Positions 1 to 8,602 of a stretch of 64,000 nucleotides of DNA are shown in pieces. The stretch is taken from assembly GCA_012034405.1 (NCBI GenBank), contig JAAVLZ010000013.1:31588-95587 (forward strand), read 5' to 3'. Position 1 is the first letter of the stretch, and each line of letters begins with the position of its first letter. The position numbers were made by a program, and so were the translations under genes. Below the pieces are notes generated by a model. That model made no database searches. It was not told the origin of the DNA and saw nothing but the letters and a program-made list of their open reading frames with translations. The stretch comes from Oscillospiraceae bacterium HV4-5-C5C (lineage in GTDB: Bacteria > Bacillota > Clostridia > Saccharofermentanales > Fastidiosipilaceae).

Positions 1-2
1 CG

Positions 3-86
3 GACTGGCTGAGTCTGGGACACCAGGCCGGAGCGGCTCAGGGAATCTTTTTGTACGATGGCCATGAATTCTATCATCATGTGTGA
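3..86 (+). CDS. C-terminal end of an unknown protein (partial)
   Basis: An open frame runs in from the window edge and stops at TGA 84-86, giving 27 residues that end in EFYHHV. The fragment is compositionally normal (Gly/His/Tyr-rich), and no other + frame stays open this far. The start and most of the protein lie outside the window. I do not recognise the family, and no function can be given. About 170 bp separate it from the sodA start. Confidence 0.45.
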   Translation, partial: DWLSLGHQAGAAQGIFLYDGHEFYHHV

Positions 87-255
87 GGTTGGCAACACGC
101 GGTTAGCGTCAGGTAACTTACGTTACTGTGCCGGGCCGGTTTACTGTATAGACTGATACTACAACAGCCAAGCGCCTGGGCTGCTTACCGGGTGGACACG
201 ACGCCGCCAGGCAGGGCGGCTGGCAGTATATAGAATATACAGAGGAGATATTATT

Positions 256-870
256 ATGGCTTATCAGCTCCCCCCACTGGATTATGCTTACAACGCCCTG
301 GAGCCTTACATTGACGCCCGGACCATGGAGATACATCATACGCGTCATCATCAGGCTTATATTGACAAGGTGAACGCAGCCCTTAAGGACTATCCGCAAT
401 TGGAGCAAAAATCAGTTTATGACCTGATTAAAGACCTGGCGGCGGTGCCGGACGCGATCCGCACTACCGTGCGGAATAACGGCGGCGGTCACGCCAACCA
501 CAGCTTTTTCTGGAAGGTGCTAAGCCCGCAAGGCGGCGGGGAGCCGTCCGGGGACTTAGCTCAGGCGATCGACCGTGATTTTGGCAGCCTGGCAGCTTTT
601 AAGGAGCAATTTGAGCAGGCAGCAAGCACCCGCTTTGGCAGTGGCTGGGCGTGGCTGGCCACCGATAAGGATGGAAAACTGACGGTTTATTCTACCGCTA
701 ATCAGGACAGCCCCCTGATGGAGGGTCTGCACCCGGTCATTGGTCTGGATGTCTGGGAGCACGCTTATTACCTGCAGTACCAGAACAAGCGGCCGGCCTA
801 TATCAAGGCCTTCTGGGAAGTTGTTTCCTGGCCGCAGGCAGAAAAGAATTACAGCTTCCGGCAGGCCTGA
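256..870 (+). CDS. sodA: Superoxide dismutase, Mn/Fe family
   Basis: This cytoplasmic enzyme dismutates superoxide to oxygen and hydrogen peroxide. The 204-residue length is normal for the family. The four metal ligands are visible as H27 (MEIHHTRHH), H82 ([11 protein letters not shown]), D165 and H169 (DVWEHAYY). The GGGHANHS and ANQDSPLM motifs favour Mn or cambialistic use over strict Fe use. The ATG at 256 follows AGAGGAG at a good distance. The leader holds a GC hairpin (about 208-225), and two large hairpins follow the gene. It stands alone as a monocistron. With the Fur-MsrA pair and Bcp elsewhere in the window, it gives the organism a clear oxidative-stress defence. Confidence 0.95.
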   Translation: MAYQLPPLDYAYNALEPYIDARTMEIHHTRHHQAYIDKVNAALKDYPQLEQKSVYDLIKDLAAVPDAIRTTVRNNGGGHANHSFFWKVLSPQGGGEPSGDLAQAIDRDFGSLAAFKEQFEQAASTRFGSGWAWLATDKDGKLTVYSTANQDSPLMEGLHPVIGLDVWEHAYYLQYQNKRPAYIKAFWEVVSWPQAEKNYSFRQA

Positions 871-929
871 TGACTGGCTGCCGCCGCGGTGACTGATTTA
901 ATTCGCCATCGCCGGCAGCAGCGACCGGA

Positions 930-970
930 GCGGTCAGTCAGTCCGGATAAAGCCTGGCCTGACTGACCGC
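930..970 (+). terminator. 12-bp perfect hairpin downstream of sodA
   Basis: GCGGTCAGTCAG (930-941) pairs perfectly with CTGACTGACCGC (959-970) around a 17-nt loop. No T-tract follows directly. It may be part of the sodA 3' end together with the next hairpin. Confidence 0.4.
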
Positions 971-981
971 TTACCCCCCCG

Positions 982-1046
982 TAAAGATCCGCTCCCGTTG
1001 ACCCCGCTGCAGCCGCAGCGGGCGACAGCCCGGGAGCGGGTCTTTA
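982..1046 (+). terminator. Nested terminator hairpin between sodA and rpsD
   Basis: TAAAGATCCGCTCCCG (982-997) pairs with CGGGAGCGGGTCTTTA (1031-1046). Inside it, CCCGCTGC and GCAGCGGG form a second stem. The 3' arm ends in TCTTTATATT, so intrinsic termination is likely. The remaining bases to rpsD hold only the promoter described next. Confidence 0.6.
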
Positions 1047-1141
1047 TATTGTCCTAATTCCGGCTGTTCCGGAGACGGACGGTTATAAGATGGCCAGGTC
1101 TTGCTTGTAGCTGGAGCAACTGAATGTTCTGAAATGGTGTC

Positions 1142-1173
1142 TTGAAGGCGGATAAGTGCCTGACTTTTATAAT
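1142..1173 (+). promoter_or_regulatory. Possible rpsD promoter
   Basis: A perfect -10 hexamer TATAAT lies at 1168-1173. The best -35 candidate, TTGAAG (1142-1147), sits at a long 20-bp spacing, so the -35 assignment is weak. About 100 bp of leader follow before rpsD, where S4 autoregulation could act. I do not recognise a known leader fold. Confidence 0.35.
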
Positions 1174-1274
1174 TGGTTAGAGTATGCTAACCAGGCTATC
1201 GCTCAAACTTGCCTTTCGCGCTGGTCTCAGACAAAAGGCAAATAATATAAACAAAAATAGAAAAGGAAGGCACT

Positions 1275-1883
1275 ATGTCAACCAAGAGACAACCTCGTTT
1301 TAAGCTCAGCCGCCGGCTGGGCGTCAATATCTGCGGACATCCGAAAGCGCTGGACCGGCTTAACCGCGGGGGACAGGCCGGACAGGCTGTTCGCCGCCCT
1401 GCCAAAATGAGTGAATACGGCCGCCAGCTGCTGGAAAAACAGAAAATCAAAGCCTATTACGGCATACAGGAAAAACAGCTTCGCCGCTATTACGCTAAAG
1501 CCAGCCGGACGCGGGTAGGTAAGCCGGGTGAGATTTTGCTGCAGCAGCTGGAATGCCGGCTGGATAATGTGGTTTACCGGCTGGGTATGGCCCGCTCACT
1601 GGCGGGGGCACGGCAAATGGTGACCCACCGGCATATTTTGCTGAATGGCAAGCTGGTGAATATCCCGTCCCATCCGGTCAAGCCAGGCGATACGCTCAGT
1701 TTGAAGGAAAGCAGCCGTGAGGTCAGCAATTACCGCGACAGCTTCCTGAACGCCCTGGTGTCCTATCCCTATCTTTCCGTTGATCGGGAACAGTTCAGCG
1801 GCAGGCTGGAGCGTCTGCCTCAACGGGATGAACTGCCCATAGAGGTGGATGAACAGCAGCTGGTTGAGTTCTACAATCGCTGA
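1275..1883 (+). CDS. rpsD: 30S ribosomal protein S4
   Basis: S4 is a primary 16S rRNA-binding protein that nucleates 30S assembly. The protein is 202 residues. The N-terminal region is followed by the S4 RNA-binding domain at about 92-155 (LECRLDNVVYRLG to LVNIPS). The zinc-binding cysteine set of C+ S4 proteins is absent; only C20 and C93 are visible, so this is the zinc-free form. AAGGAAGG precedes the ATG. As in Bacillus, the gene stands alone rather than inside the alpha operon. It ends at a clean intrinsic terminator. Confidence 0.97.
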   Translation: MSTKRQPRFKLSRRLGVNICGHPKALDRLNRGGQAGQAVRRPAKMSEYGRQLLEKQKIKAYYGIQEKQLRRYYAKASRTRVGKPGEILLQQLECRLDNVVYRLGMARSLAGARQMVTHRHILLNGKLVNIPSHPVKPGDTLSLKESSREVSNYRDSFLNALVSYPYLSVDREQFSGRLERLPQRDELPIEVDEQQLVEFYNR

Positions 1884-1994
1884 GCGGCGGCTTGGTTTAG
1901 CCGAAAAAAGCATGTACCAATTATGATGATTGCAAAATACAACCAGAAGTATGGACGATACCACAATATTACGCATGTATTTGCAGGATATCCG

Positions 1995-2021
1995 GCGCCG
2001 TTTTGTCAAAACGGCGCTTTT
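1995..2021 (+). terminator. Intrinsic terminator of rpsD
   Basis: GCGCCGTTTT (1995-2004) and AAAACGGCGC (2008-2017) form a 10-bp stem with loop GTC, followed by TTTT. Confidence 0.85.
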
Positions 2022-2149
2022 AGTGTCGTGAGCTCGCGCGTCTGGACACGGAATCAGGTAAAATCAGGATACAAATATAAGCAAAGGCTAGACTGACTGC
2101 GGCGACAGCGGCTGCCAGCTTCCGGCTTTTATCCCAGGAGGTGCCGACC

Positions 2150-3463
2150 ATGAATATTTATTGCACCCGGAACTTGCTTCGGTTAATACAGACCAGTCCT
2201 CAGACGGCCAGACAGGGCTTCCAATATATTCCGTTTAATCTGCTGACGGCTCTGGAGACGGCCGGCTGCGCTAAGCGCGGTTCAGGTACGCTGAATCAGC
2301 CGGAGCCTGATCAGGGCCTGCCTTTGGCCGCGGCCGCGCTTACCGCCGGCATCGCTCAGCCGGAGATCCTGTCCCCTGGCGGGATCAGCGGCCTGGCTGA
2401 AGGTCTGTTTTCCTGGCACGCGGGCTTGCTGGGTGAAGATAGCGGCGTGAAGGCGGTGGTTTTGATTAATGATGCCACGCGTTACCCCCTGGTGATTGTC
2501 ATGAAGGAGGCGCAGGATTACGCTCAGCTGGACCGCTTGTTCGGTGAGGCTCTGACGCTGGCTTTGCAGACTGAGGGGGTGCCGGATCTGGGCATCGGCC
2601 GCTATTTTACCACCGGCGGAGATATCCGCTTTATAAAGGCCAGTGACCGGCGTCAGTTAGGCCGCCTGAACGCGGCCAATGCCGAGACCCAGGAGCGGCT
2701 GCAGGTTCTGGATATCCGGCAGAACCTGCAGTACTTTGCAAGCCTGGAGCTAAGCCGCGGCCGCCGCTATCGCTACGCGGCCACCGCGCCGGCTCTGACG
2801 CCGGCTCAGGCTTTGCTGAATCAGCTGGCAGCGCTGGTTCAGACCCCCGGCGGGACTAGTACTGAGCCTATTCAGCAGGTTACAGCCTATCAGCTGCTGA
2901 TCGCTCTGGGCCCGGCCGCTCATACGCTCGCCTGGCGGCGGGTGCTGGTACCCGCGGTGCTCTCTTTCCGCTATCTGCATAATGTGATTCAGACGGTGTT
3001 TGACTGGCATGATCAGCATCTGCACCGCTTTGTGCTGGATACCCCCGGCCTGCCGGAAACACACATTTTAATGCCGGAGGATCCGGAGGAAATACTGGCC
3101 TCAGATGATAAGCGGGCCGTTAAGCGCCTGGATGACCGCTATGTCGCGCTTAAGGATATCGTGCCGCTGTACGGCAGTTTCAGCTACACCTATGATTTCA
3201 GCGACAAATGGACCCATGAGATTACTTATGAAAAGACCGTGACGCTGCCTCAGCTGCAGGTCTGCCTGCTGGATGAAAAGGGGGAGCGCCCGCCGGAGGA
3301 TGTAGGCGGCTTTGCCGCGTTCGGGGTTTATCTGCAAATAATGGCCAATCCTGAACACGCGGATCACCAGGCAGTTAAAGAGTGGTCTGACGGTCAGCTT
3401 GAGGGCGTTTATACTGAAGCAGAACTGAAGCGGCGACTGGAGGATGTTTATTTCAGTTACTGA
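2150..3463 (+). CDS. DUF6933 - plasmid pRiA4b ORF-3-like fusion protein
   Basis: Function is unknown. The N-terminal half (about 1-205, with MNIYCTRNLL, FSWHAGLL and VVLINDATRYP) matches what I know of the DUF6933 domain. The C-terminal half (about 244-410, with YQLLIALG, WRRVLVP, LHNVIQTVFDWHDQHLH) matches the pRiA4b ORF-3 fold. The frame is open upstream to a GTG at 2141, but CCAGGAG at 2134-2140 sits 9 nt before the ATG at 2150, which I chose (437 residues). No transposase or plasmid gene lies nearby, so the family name should not be read as evidence of mobility. It is a lone gene between terminators. Confidence 0.8.
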   Translation: MNIYCTRNLLRLIQTSPQTARQGFQYIPFNLLTALETAGCAKRGSGTLNQPEPDQGLPLAAAALTAGIAQPEILSPGGISGLAEGLFSWHAGLLGEDSGVKAVVLINDATRYPLVIVMKEAQDYAQLDRLFGEALTLALQTEGVPDLGIGRYFTTGGDIRFIKASDRRQLGRLNAANAETQERLQVLDIRQNLQYFASLELSRGRRYRYAATAPALTPAQALLNQLAALVQTPGGTSTEPIQQVTAYQLLIALGPAAHTLAWRRVLVPAVLSFRYLHNVIQTVFDWHDQHLHRFVLDTPGLPETHILMPEDPEEILASDDKRAVKRLDDRYVALKDIVPLYGSFSYTYDFSDKWTHEITYEKTVTLPQLQVCLLDEKGERPPEDVGGFAAFGVYLQIMANPEHADHQAVKEWSDGQLEGVYTEAELKRRLEDVYFSY

Positions 3464-3525
3464 AACAAGCTGGCTGCCTGAGCGCCGAAGTCCTGTGGGT
3501 TACTTCCTGCAGTTCCATGATGAAA

Positions 3526-3565
3526 CACCGGGGGCGGTCTCTCCTAGGAGAGACCGCCCCCGGTG
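3526..3565. terminator. 40-bp perfect palindrome between convergent genes
   Basis: The two 20-bp arms, 3526-3545 and 3546-3565, are exact reverse complements with no spacer. It lies between the DUF6933 gene and the convergent SDR gene. A T-tract is lacking on either side, so a factor-assisted or bidirectional terminator is the simplest reading. Confidence 0.6.
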
Positions 3566-3609
3566 CTGACCGCTGCGCCAATCATCAGCGCCGCAGTCGC
3601 TGAACAGGA

Positions 3610-4386
3610 TCAGACCAGGGCAAAACCGCCGTCGACGGTGATGAACTGGCCGGTGGTATAGCTGGCACTTTCGCTCCCAAAGAAGAGCAGCGGGCCGTTC
3701 AGTTCGCCGCGCGCGCCGGGACGGGAGGCGGGACACAGAGCGTTGTACATCTGCATAAAGCTCTGGTTGGTGAAGAGGGTGCCGGCGGTCATCTCAGACT
3801 CAAACAGGCCGGGGCCGACTGCGTTAACCGTAATGTTATCTTGCGCGTAGGAGGCCGCCATGCCCTTGGTTATGCCCAGAACAGCGGCTTTGGAAGCGTT
3901 GTAGACATGACGCACTAACTGCGGGGCTTTGTCAGCCAAGATAGCATTGACGGAAGCGACGTTGACAATACGGCCGTAGTGATTCTTTTTCATTTGAGGA
4001 ATGACATATTTTCCGGTCAGAAAGATGCTGCGGACGTTGGTGTCCATGGATTTATCCCACTGCTCCGTGGTCAGGGTTTCAACGCTGCCGCCCTGAGCAA
4101 TACCAGCGTTGTTTACTAAAACGTCAATCTTACCAAAATGCGCCAGAACTTCAGCGATCGCTGCTTTAACACTGTCTTCACTGCAAACGTCACAGACCAC
4201 GGCCAGGGCCTGGTGTCCGCCGGCGGTGATTTCGTTGACCACAGTCTCCAGTTTTTCCTTGCGGCGGGCCAGTAAAGCCACGTCGGCACCATGCTGGGCA
4301 AAGGCGCGGGCGGCATCGGCGCCCAAACCGCTGGACGCACCGGTTACCACGACTACCCGGCCGCTGAAGTCAAAAAGATTTTGCAT
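3610..4386 (-). CDS. SDR-family NAD(P)-dependent oxidoreductase (gluconate 5-dehydrogenase-like)
   Basis: A classical short-chain dehydrogenase of 258 residues. It has the TGASSGLG nucleotide loop (15-22), the NNAG motif (92-95), and catalytic S145, Y162 and K166 in VYNASKAAVLG. Arg residues after the second strand (ARR, 40-42) suggest a preference for NADP(H). The overall pattern resembles gluconate 5-dehydrogenases and other sugar-acid dehydrogenases of Firmicutes, but 3-oxoacyl-ACP reductases share it, so the substrate is not fixed. GGAGG lies 8 nt before the ATG. An 18-bp palindrome and a TATAGT -10 element lie about 100-130 bp upstream, suggesting repressor control. It stands alone and is convergent with the preceding gene. 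Confidence 0.85.
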   Translation of the reverse strand: MQNLFDFSGRVVVVTGASSGLGADAARAFAQHGADVALLARRKEKLETVVNEITAGGHQALAVVCDVCSEDSVKAAIAEVLAHFGKIDVLVNNAGIAQGGSVETLTTEQWDKSMDTNVRSIFLTGKYVIPQMKKNHYGRIVNVASVNAILADKAPQLVRHVYNASKAAVLGITKGMAASYAQDNITVNAVGPGLFESEMTAGTLFTNQSFMQMYNALCPASRPGARGELNGPLLFFGSESASYTTGQFITVDGGFALV

Positions 4387-4481
4387 ATATTGTTCCTCCG
4401 TTCTCTATTTACCGGCACTCACATAAACGGGTCAGTAACCCGTCTGAATCCTCGGTAAGCTGCTTGGACTTTATTGATTTT

Positions 4482-4517
4482 ACTATACTAATCTGAAAAT
4501 TGCTAAATATTTAGCAA
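4482..4517 (-). promoter_or_regulatory. SDR promoter region with 18-bp palindromic operator
   Basis: On the minus strand a -10-like TATAGT occupies 4487-4482. The region where its -35 should lie is covered by the perfect palindrome TTGCTAAATATTTAGCAA (4500-4517). This arrangement is typical of a repressor operator; the regulator is unknown. The remaining bases to the Fur gene (4518-4750) hold nothing else I can name. Confidence 0.5.
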
Positions 4518-4768
4518 AAAATATCCAGGTGCGTTTGCTTCGTCCGCGGCACCGGGCGCGACTTGCGGCAAGCAGCACCAGATGATTGCAGCCGGACCGA
4601 TTAAGCCGCAATTGAACTTGCCAGTGATGGTAGCCTGCTTTATAGTTACTGCGGATGCGACTGTTTTGCAGCGGACGCCGGCGGCGATCAGCCTTGCGTC
4701 ATGATCCGGCACAGGATTCAAGACCGGGCACTCCCTGAAATCCGGGGTGACCTATAAGGAGACTCAAG

Positions 4769-5233
4769 ATGAAACAAACAACAGCAGACTGGCCGGCAGG
4801 CGTGAGGAAAACCAGACAGCGGGAAGCTATCTGGGACGTTTTGCAACAGGCGTCAGCCCCGCTCAGCGCCAGAGATATCGCGGCCAGACTGGGAGCAGAA
4901 GGCGCGGAAGCCTGGCTGTCCACGGTATATCGTACCCTGGATTTACTGGTCAGCCGCGGCAGTGTTACCCGCATAGCCAGGCTGGATTCAGACATGGCCG
5001 TATATAGCTTGCAGCATGCCGGTCACCGGCATTATGCGGTTTGCCTGAAGTGCCACAAAATTATCCCGATGACCAATTGTCCGATGGATGAGTTCATCCC
5101 CAGGCTGGAGGATCGGAATTTTCTGGTCCTGGGTCACCAGCTGGAGCTGTACGGTTATTGCAGCAGCTGTAAGGCAGAAGCGCTGGCGACCGCCGCGGTT
5201 GACAGCGCGCCAAAACCTCGGCACCCAGTATGA
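4769..5233 (+). CDS. Fur-family metal/peroxide-responsive repressor
   Basis: A 154-residue repressor. The N-terminal winged helix has a recognition segment near WLSTVYRTLDLL (49-60). The C-terminal dimerisation domain carries the structural zinc site C92-x2-C95 and C131-x2-C134, plus a His-rich segment (HAGHRHY, 83-89) where the regulatory metal binds. I cannot separate Fur, Zur and PerR from sequence alone. AAGGAG precedes the ATG at 4769. The stop overlaps the msrA start in ATGA, so the two are translationally coupled. A regulator tied to a methionine-sulfoxide repair enzyme makes a PerR-like role attractive, but this is inference. Confidence 0.88.
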   Translation: MKQTTADWPAGVRKTRQREAIWDVLQQASAPLSARDIAARLGAEGAEAWLSTVYRTLDLLVSRGSVTRIARLDSDMAVYSLQHAGHRHYAVCLKCHKIIPMTNCPMDEFIPRLEDRNFLVLGHQLELYGYCSSCKAEALATAAVDSAPKPRHPV

Positions 5234-5769
5234 TTAAAGAAATATATCTGGCCGGCGGCTGCTTTTGGGGGTTGGAACAGTACCTCAGCCAGATCCGCGG
5301 GGTTAAGGCTACTGAGGCCGGTTATGCCAACGGCCGGTCGGCTGCTGGGCGCAACGCCGACCGGGCGCCTGACTATCAGACAGTCTGCCAGGGCAGCCTG
5401 GGCTTTGCCGAGACGGTGCGCGTGAGTTACGACGAAGAGCAGCTGCCCCTGGAACGGCTGCTGGAGCTGTACCTGCAGGCTATAGATCCGTGGTCGGTCA
5501 ACCGTCAGGGTGCTGACTGCGGGGTCCAGTACAGAACTGGCATTTTTTATCAGGAGCTGGCTGACCAGGTTACGGCACAGGCTTTACTGAATGCGCTGGC
5601 CGGCGCTGCTGGCCGGTTTCCCGCGGTCGTGTGCCAGCCGCTGAGGAATTATTATCCGGCCGAACCTTATCACCAGCGTTACCTTGAAAAAAACCCCGGG
5701 GGTTATTGCCACATTTCACCCCGGCTGATGGCGGAGGCCAGACGGGCCAATCCTGATCCCAATTTGTGA
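5230..5769 (+). CDS. msrA: Peptide-methionine (S)-S-oxide reductase
   Basis: MsrA reduces the S epimer of methionine sulfoxide in proteins, restoring oxidised methionines. The 179-residue protein has the catalytic GCFWG motif with C11 near the start. The family signatures NGRS, DPWSVNRQGADCGVQYR and YHQRYLEKNPGGYC follow in order. The ATG overlaps the Fur-family stop by 4 bp, so the two genes form one operon. No MsrB domain is fused to it. A GC hairpin (GCGGCGCCATGCCGC, about 5771-5785) with a T7 run some 15 nt later is a possible weak terminator. Confidence 0.95.
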   Translation: MIKEIYLAGGCFWGLEQYLSQIRGVKATEAGYANGRSAAGRNADRAPDYQTVCQGSLGFAETVRVSYDEEQLPLERLLELYLQAIDPWSVNRQGADCGVQYRTGIFYQELADQVTAQALLNALAGAAGRFPAVVCQPLRNYYPAEPYHQRYLEKNPGGYCHISPRLMAEARRANPDPNL

Positions 5770-5813
5770 AGCGGCGCCATGCCGCCACCATAAAACCCGC
5801 TTTTTTTCACAAA

Positions 5814-5880
5814 TCAGACTGCCTGAACTGCGGCTTAACTGTAGTAAAATGCAGTTGCCTGCAATACCCATCCAGTCTGA
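5814..5880 (+). promoter_or_regulatory. Inverted repeat around a weak promoter for the rhamnosidase
   Basis: TCAGACTG (5814-5821) and CAGTCTGA (5873-5880) are exact inverted repeats that bracket a TAAAAT -10 element (5845-5850). The -35 position (CCTGAA, 5822-5827) is poor, which would fit an activator-dependent promoter. Confidence 0.35.
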
Positions 5881-5907
5881 CGGCAGTAACTGAAAGGAAG
5901 CGTATTT

Positions 5908-8592
5908 ATGAAAATTATTGATTTAAAGACGCAGCACCTGACCAATCCCCTGGGCTTTGAATTATCCGCTCCGGTATTTTCATTTAAAGTGACGGAAACC
6001 GAGGCCGGCAAACTGCTTTGGAGCCGGGTGGAAATTGCGGCGGACGCGGCCTTTGCGGATATCCGCTTTGACAGCGGGCCTCAGACCCGGCTGAACGCCA
6101 TGGCCTATGCGCCGGATTTTAAGCCGGAGCCCTGTACCCGCTACTGGTGGCGGGTGTCAGCTCTGGCCGATGACCGCAGCCTGGCCCAGAGCGAGCCCGC
6201 TTGGTTTGAAACCGCTAAAGCGCCGGGAGATTGGCTGGCAACCTGGATCAGCCATGATTTCCCCTCCGGACGGGGCGCCGTGTTTTCCCGCGGCATAGAG
6301 GTGAGAAAGCCGCTCAGACAGGCCCGGGCTTATATCCTGGGCCTGGGTTTATATGAGAGTTATCTGAACGGCCGGAAAACCGGACAGGAATATCTGGCGC
6401 CCGGTTGTCATGCCTATGATAAATGGCTGCAATACCAGACTTATGATCTGACTGAACAACTGCAGTCCCTGGTCGGGCAGCCGGCCGAATGGGAGATTTG
6501 GACAGCAGACGGCTGGTACTGCGGCCGTTTTGGGTATAAGGGGCAGACAAAGATTTACGGATCTCAACAGCGACTGCTGGCAGAGCTCCTGCTGGAATAT
6601 GAAGACGGCAGCCGTGAAATGATTGCGACGGATGATCAGTGGCAGGTCAGACTGAGCCCGATCAGCTTTGCCAATATCTATGACGGAGAAACCTATGACG
6701 CCAATCTTAAGCTGAGCCCAAAGCAGCCGGTCGTTTGTCTGGATGACCAGAATTATGATCACCTCACTCCAAGGCTCAGTCCGCCTGTAGTCTGCGCCCA
6801 GCGCCTGCCTGTAAAAGAAATAATCCATACCCCGGCCGGTGAAACGGTACTCGACATGGGGCAGAATATGGTGGGCTGGCTGGAAGCGAGGCTTGATGAA
6901 CCCTCCGGCCAGGAGGTGACCCTGCAGTTTGGTGAGGTACTGCAGAACGGCTGCTTTTATAAAGATAATCTGCGCACCGCTCTTCAGACGTTCCGCTACA
7001 TTTCTGACGGTAAAGCCCGGACCATCCGGCAGCATTTCACCTTTTTTGGTTTCCGTTATGTCAAAGTCAGCGGCCTGACCCAGGCGGTCCGGGCGGAGGA
7101 TTTTGTGGGGCTGGTACTCCACACGCGGCTAGAGCGGATCGGCCGGATTGAAACAGCCGACCCCCTGGTGAACCGGCTCTATCAGAATGCCTGGTGGGGC
7201 CAGCGGGGTAATTTCCTGGATGTGCCTACCGACTGCCCTCAGCGTGATGAACGGCTGGGCTGGACTGGCGACGCACAGGCTTTTTCAGGAACTGCCTGTT
7301 TTAATGCGGATACCTATGCGTTTTACCGCAAATACTGCCATGATCTGGCCCTGGAGCAGGCCGATTTAGGCACCGTCCCCTATGTGGCACCGATGATGGG
7401 CATGCGTGAAGGCGGCAGCACCGCCTGGGGTGACGCAGCCACCGTCATTCCCTGGACGGTTTATCTGCACAGCGGTGACGCGGCGATCCTGCGGCAGCAG
7501 TATGACAGCATGAAGGCCTGGGTGGACTACATGGCCCATGAGGCCAGCTCCACCGGGGATCCTTATTTATGGAGCAGCGGCTTCCATTTTGCGGATTGGC
7601 TGGCGCTGGATAATTTCAGAGATCCTGAGTCCTGCTTTGGCGGAACGGATCCGTATTTGATCGCCACCGCTTATTTTTACTATTCCACCCGGATCGTCGC
7701 CCAGACGGCCGGTATACTGGGTCAGACTGCCGACCAGGCCTGTTATGAAAGTCTGGCCCGTCATATCCAAAGCAGTTTTCAGCAGGAATATCTGACCCCC
7801 GCGGGCCGGCTGGCCTGTGATACGCAGACGGCCTATGTGGTCACGTTATTCATGGAACTGGCGCCAGAGGAGCAGCGCCCGCGGCTGGCCGCAGCGTTGA
7901 GGCAGGCCCTGGAACGCAGCCGGGAACGGCTGGAGACAGGCTTTGTGGGCACAACCTATTTATGCCGCGTCCTCAGCCACTGGGGCATGAACGAATTAGC
8001 CTATACACTGCTGCTGAACCGCGAATATCCCGGCTGGCTGTATGAGGTGCTGCTTGGCGCCACCACCATCTGGGAACGCTGGAATTCCTTGCTGCCGGAC
8101 GGGCGTGTCAGCGACACCGGGATGAACTCGCTGAATCATTATACCTACGGATCTATTGTCGAATGGATGTACCGTGATATGCTGGGCATAAACCCGGTGG
8201 CAGCCGCCCCCGGCTTCAAGCAGGCGCGGCTGGAGCCAAAGCCCGATCCGCGCATCAGATGGGCCCGGGGCTCAGTTGACACCGCCGCCGGCCTGTATAT
8301 CAGTCAATGGCACTATACTGACGACGGCAGGCTGGGTCTTTGCTTACAGCTGCCCTTTGATACGACCGCAACACTGCGCCTGCCTTACTGCCGCGACAGG
8401 ATGGCGCTCCGATGCTTACAGCTGCCCTGCCAGGCTGAACTGACCGACTGCTGGGACTGGCTGGAGCAGACAGCCCGGGAGGGACAGCCGCTGGCAGCTT
8501 TATGGCCCGGGCTTCCTGCTGCCCCTTACGGTCAGGATCTGCTGATTCCCCTGAGCGCCGGCTGCTATAGCTTTTATTATGAACCGGTGTGA
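5908..8592 (+). CDS. Alpha-L-rhamnosidase, GH78 family
   Basis: The enzyme hydrolyses terminal alpha-L-rhamnose from glycosides or rhamnose-containing polysaccharides. It is 894 residues with no signal peptide, so imported oligosaccharides are the likely substrate. The order fits GH78: an N-terminal Fn3-like region, a beta-sandwich rhamnosidase domain with YELYLNG-type sequence (GLYESYLNGRK), the (alpha/alpha)6 barrel, and a C-terminal beta domain. The catalytic block spans D438-D455 with PTDCPQRDERLGWTGD. A second hallmark, LLGATTIWERWNS, lies near residue 715. GAAAGGAAGCG precedes the ATG. It ends 10 bp from the convergent AraC gene. The neighbours indicate a deoxysugar utilisation locus. 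Confidence 0.93.
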   Translation: MKIIDLKTQHLTNPLGFELSAPVFSFKVTETEAGKLLWSRVEIAADAAFADIRFDSGPQTRLNAMAYAPDFKPEPCTRYWWRVSALADDRSLAQSEPAWFETAKAPGDWLATWISHDFPSGRGAVFSRGIEVRKPLRQARAYILGLGLYESYLNGRKTGQEYLAPGCHAYDKWLQYQTYDLTEQLQSLVGQPAEWEIWTADGWYCGRFGYKGQTKIYGSQQRLLAELLLEYEDGSREMIATDDQWQVRLSPISFANIYDGETYDANLKLSPKQPVVCLDDQNYDHLTPRLSPPVVCAQRLPVKEIIHTPAGETVLDMGQNMVGWLEARLDEPSGQEVTLQFGEVLQNGCFYKDNLRTALQTFRYISDGKARTIRQHFTFFGFRYVKVSGLTQAVRAEDFVGLVLHTRLERIGRIETADPLVNRLYQNAWWGQRGNFLDVPTDCPQRDERLGWTGDAQAFSGTACFNADTYAFYRKYCHDLALEQADLGTVPYVAPMMGMREGGSTAWGDAATVIPWTVYLHSGDAAILRQQYDSMKAWVDYMAHEASSTGDPYLWSSGFHFADWLALDNFRDPESCFGGTDPYLIATAYFYYSTRIVAQTAGILGQTADQACYESLARHIQSSFQQEYLTPAGRLACDTQTAYVVTLFMELAPEEQRPRLAAALRQALERSRERLETGFVGTTYLCRVLSHWGMNELAYTLLLNREYPGWLYEVLLGATTIWERWNSLLPDGRVSDTGMNSLNHYTYGSIVEWMYRDMLGINPVAAAPGFKQARLEPKPDPRIRWARGSVDTAAGLYISQWHYTDDGRLGLCLQLPFDTTATLRLPYCRDRMALRCLQLPCQAELTDCWDWLEQTAREGQPLAALWPGLPAAPYGQDLLIPLSAGCYSFYYEPV

Positions 8593-8602
8593 AGAGCCGG
8601 TA

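Noticed and set aside
2150..3463. pRiA4b/IS1096-type annotation as evidence of a mobile element
   Set aside because: No transposase, terminal repeats or target duplications flank the gene; only the family name points to mobility.
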